A stretch of 64,000 nucleotides of DNA, taken from positions 62,001 through 126,000 of the forward strand of contig JAQVEG010000001.1 of NCBI GenBank assembly GCA_028697725.1, written 5' to 3'. Under the pieces are notes generated by a model, which searched no databases, was not told the DNA's origin, and saw nothing but the letters and a program-made list of their open reading frames with translations. Shown one piece after another: positions 63,125 to 64,000 of this stretch. Each line of letters starts with the position of its first letter. Positions within the stretch are counted from its first letter, which is position 1. The position numbers and the translations under genes are program-made. The DNA is from Anaerostipes sp. (GTDB lineage: Bacteria; Bacillota; Clostridia; Lachnospirales; Lachnospiraceae).

Positions 63125-63379
63125 AAAGGAAATAAGGAAACCGATAATTTGAATCTTGTAAGTAGACAACATGTTGATTCGGCGTTTATAAGTGTGGGGT
63201 AACAGCAATTATATTATGATACGATGGGGTGTAAGTTTACTATTTGCAAGAGCAGGTAAGTAATTTGCACTTTTTTCTTATAGTCTTAAGAAATAAGTGG
63301 TAACATCATACTATTATGTTCTGTTTTGAATCGTTTTTGTATAGAATAATAATAGTAGACCAAAAAGGAGGAACATCCT
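63125..63379 (+). other. Long untranslated leader of glgB, no gene seen
   Basis: This 255-nt stretch, the rest of the 62,996-63,379 gap, has no credible coding frame. It holds two similar G-rich elements (GTGTGGGGTAAC near 63193 and GATGGGGTGTAAG near 63223). A possible weak hairpin, TGCAA ... TTGCA, precedes CTTTTTTCTT near 63270. The arrangement could be a regulatory leader, but I recognise no known riboswitch. Confidence 0.4.
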
Positions 63380-64000
63380 ATGAAAACTAACATCAATAAA
63401 GACGACTTGTACTTGTTCCAGACGGGTAAGGCGCGGAAAGCTTATCTTATGTTTGGATGTCATTACATAAAGGAGGAGAAAGTACATGAATTTGTGTTAT
63501 GGGCGCCTAGTGCAAAGTCCGTTAGTTTAGTTGGGGACTTTAATCAGTGGAATCCATTAGTAACCAGTATGGAACGTCAAAGCAGCGGAATATTCACAGC
63601 TAAGATTCATGGATTAAAAAAAGGAGATTTATATAAATATTACGTAGAAGGATATGATGGAAAGTGCAGATATAAAGCAGATCCATTTGCATATTCTAAT
63701 GAATTAAGACCAGGAACAGCGTCAAGAGTCTGGGATACACCAAAGTTTGCATGGAGAGATAAAGAGTTTATTAAAAAGAGAAAGAATCATAACGATGTGA
63801 ACGGACCAATGTCAGTGTATGAGATTCATCTTGGAACATGGAGAATGCCAGAAGGTGAAGAAAGAGAGTTTTACAATTATCGTGAGATTGCAGATATGCT
63901 GGTACCTTACCTTAAGAAGATGGAATACACCCATGTAGAATTGATGCCGATTACAGAATTCCCTTATGATTTATCTTGGGGATATCAAGTGACAGGGTAT
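63380..64000 (+). CDS. glgB: 1,4-alpha-glucan branching enzyme (3' end outside window)
   Basis: The frame runs 207 codons to the window edge without a stop. ATG 63380 follows AAGGAGG at 8 nt. The N-terminal CBM48 domain (~20-115) has VHEFVLWAPSAKSVSLVGDFNQW; the catalytic GH13 domain begins at VYEIHLGTWR and includes the diagnostic WGYQVTGY at the edge. It adds alpha-1,6 branches to glycogen. Catalytic residues lie beyond the window, so activity cannot be judged. Confidence 0.95.
   Translation, partial: MKTNINKDDLYLFQTGKARKAYLMFGCHYIKEEKVHEFVLWAPSAKSVSLVGDFNQWNPLVTSMERQSSGIFTAKIHGLKKGDLYKYYVEGYDGKCRYKADPFAYSNELRPGTASRVWDTPKFAWRDKEFIKKRKNHNDVNGPMSVYEIHLGTWRMPEGEEREFYNYREIADMLVPYLKKMEYTHVELMPITEFPYDLSWGYQVTGY

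Noticed and set aside
62981-63202. 73-codon frame after ilvA
   Set aside because: It starts inside the ilvA terminator and crosses the glgB promoter; its product is low-complexity Lys-rich and shows no ribosome site.

Overview
The window is a stretch of an A+T-rich, low-GC, spore-forming Firmicute chromosome, most likely a member of the Lachnospiraceae or a close Clostridial relative. The evidence is an alpha/beta-type small acid-soluble spore protein, YtfJ and YlbJ sporulation-associated genes, a SpoVB-like flippase, an anaerobic Ni-Fe-S CO dehydrogenase, a 2-hydroxyacyl-CoA dehydratase activator-type giant protein, and Bacillus/Clostridium-type gene orders (rpmB divergent from asp23-fakA-recG; rsmD-coaD-ylbJ-tmcAL-pta-ackA-yceD-rpmF-plsX-rnc-smc-ftsY).

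Layout. 1-12,490 is a signalling block: a hybrid histidine kinase cut by the window edge, a nitrilase-family amidohydrolase and trpS, then an operon of a hybrid kinase and two very large paralogous REC-GGDEF(degenerate)-EAL-REC-GGDEF proteins for cyclic-di-GMP turnover. A convergent SpoVB-like flippase gene follows and carries the terminator of the upstream operon inside it. 13,832-17,975 is an iron-sulfur/tRNA-thiolation operon (iscR, iscS, iscU, mnmA, CmpB-like membrane protein) behind a strong promoter.

18,000-23,560 is the accessory part. It is visibly more A+T-rich and holds small, unrecognised membrane or exported proteins, a tandem-repeat protein, an ATGA-coupled 54-residue membrane protein, a LytTR response regulator and its AgrC-like kinase. 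At its upstream edge a 16-bp sequence is repeated with 20-bp spacing directly in front of a promoter, the usual geometry of a LytTR-type operator. Three genes here appear broken: one by a shift near a GGG run, one by a shift in a poly-A tract, and the kinase by an in-frame stop. The locus looks like a partly decayed regulated system of unknown purpose and is the best candidate for something undescribed.

23,591-28,218 holds an OmpR-type two-component system, a sirtuin-like protein without the usual catalytic histidine, an isolated hisH-hisF pair and a DUF1294 protein. 28,367-33,085 is a cooS operon: a CO dehydrogenase with a histidine-rich N-terminal extension plus a complete SsuABC/NrtABC-like ABC importer. 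33,148-37,368 encodes a 1,406-residue protein with two activase domains on the minus strand. 37,500-43,000 holds a LysM protein, CorA, a rhomboid-fold zinc-ribbon protein, pyruvate kinase and a small DUF2953/YtfJ operon. From 43,100 to 62,934 the genes are conserved housekeeping genes for ribosomal proteins, fatty-acid kinase, RecG, acylphosphatase, a spore protein, CoA, acetate, phospholipid, RNase III, SMC, FtsY and threonine deaminase. The window ends inside a glycogen branching enzyme gene preceded by a 255-nt leader.

No tRNA, rRNA, CRISPR array, insertion sequence or phage gene was recognised. All assignments were made by reading sequence and motifs; none was checked by a database search.
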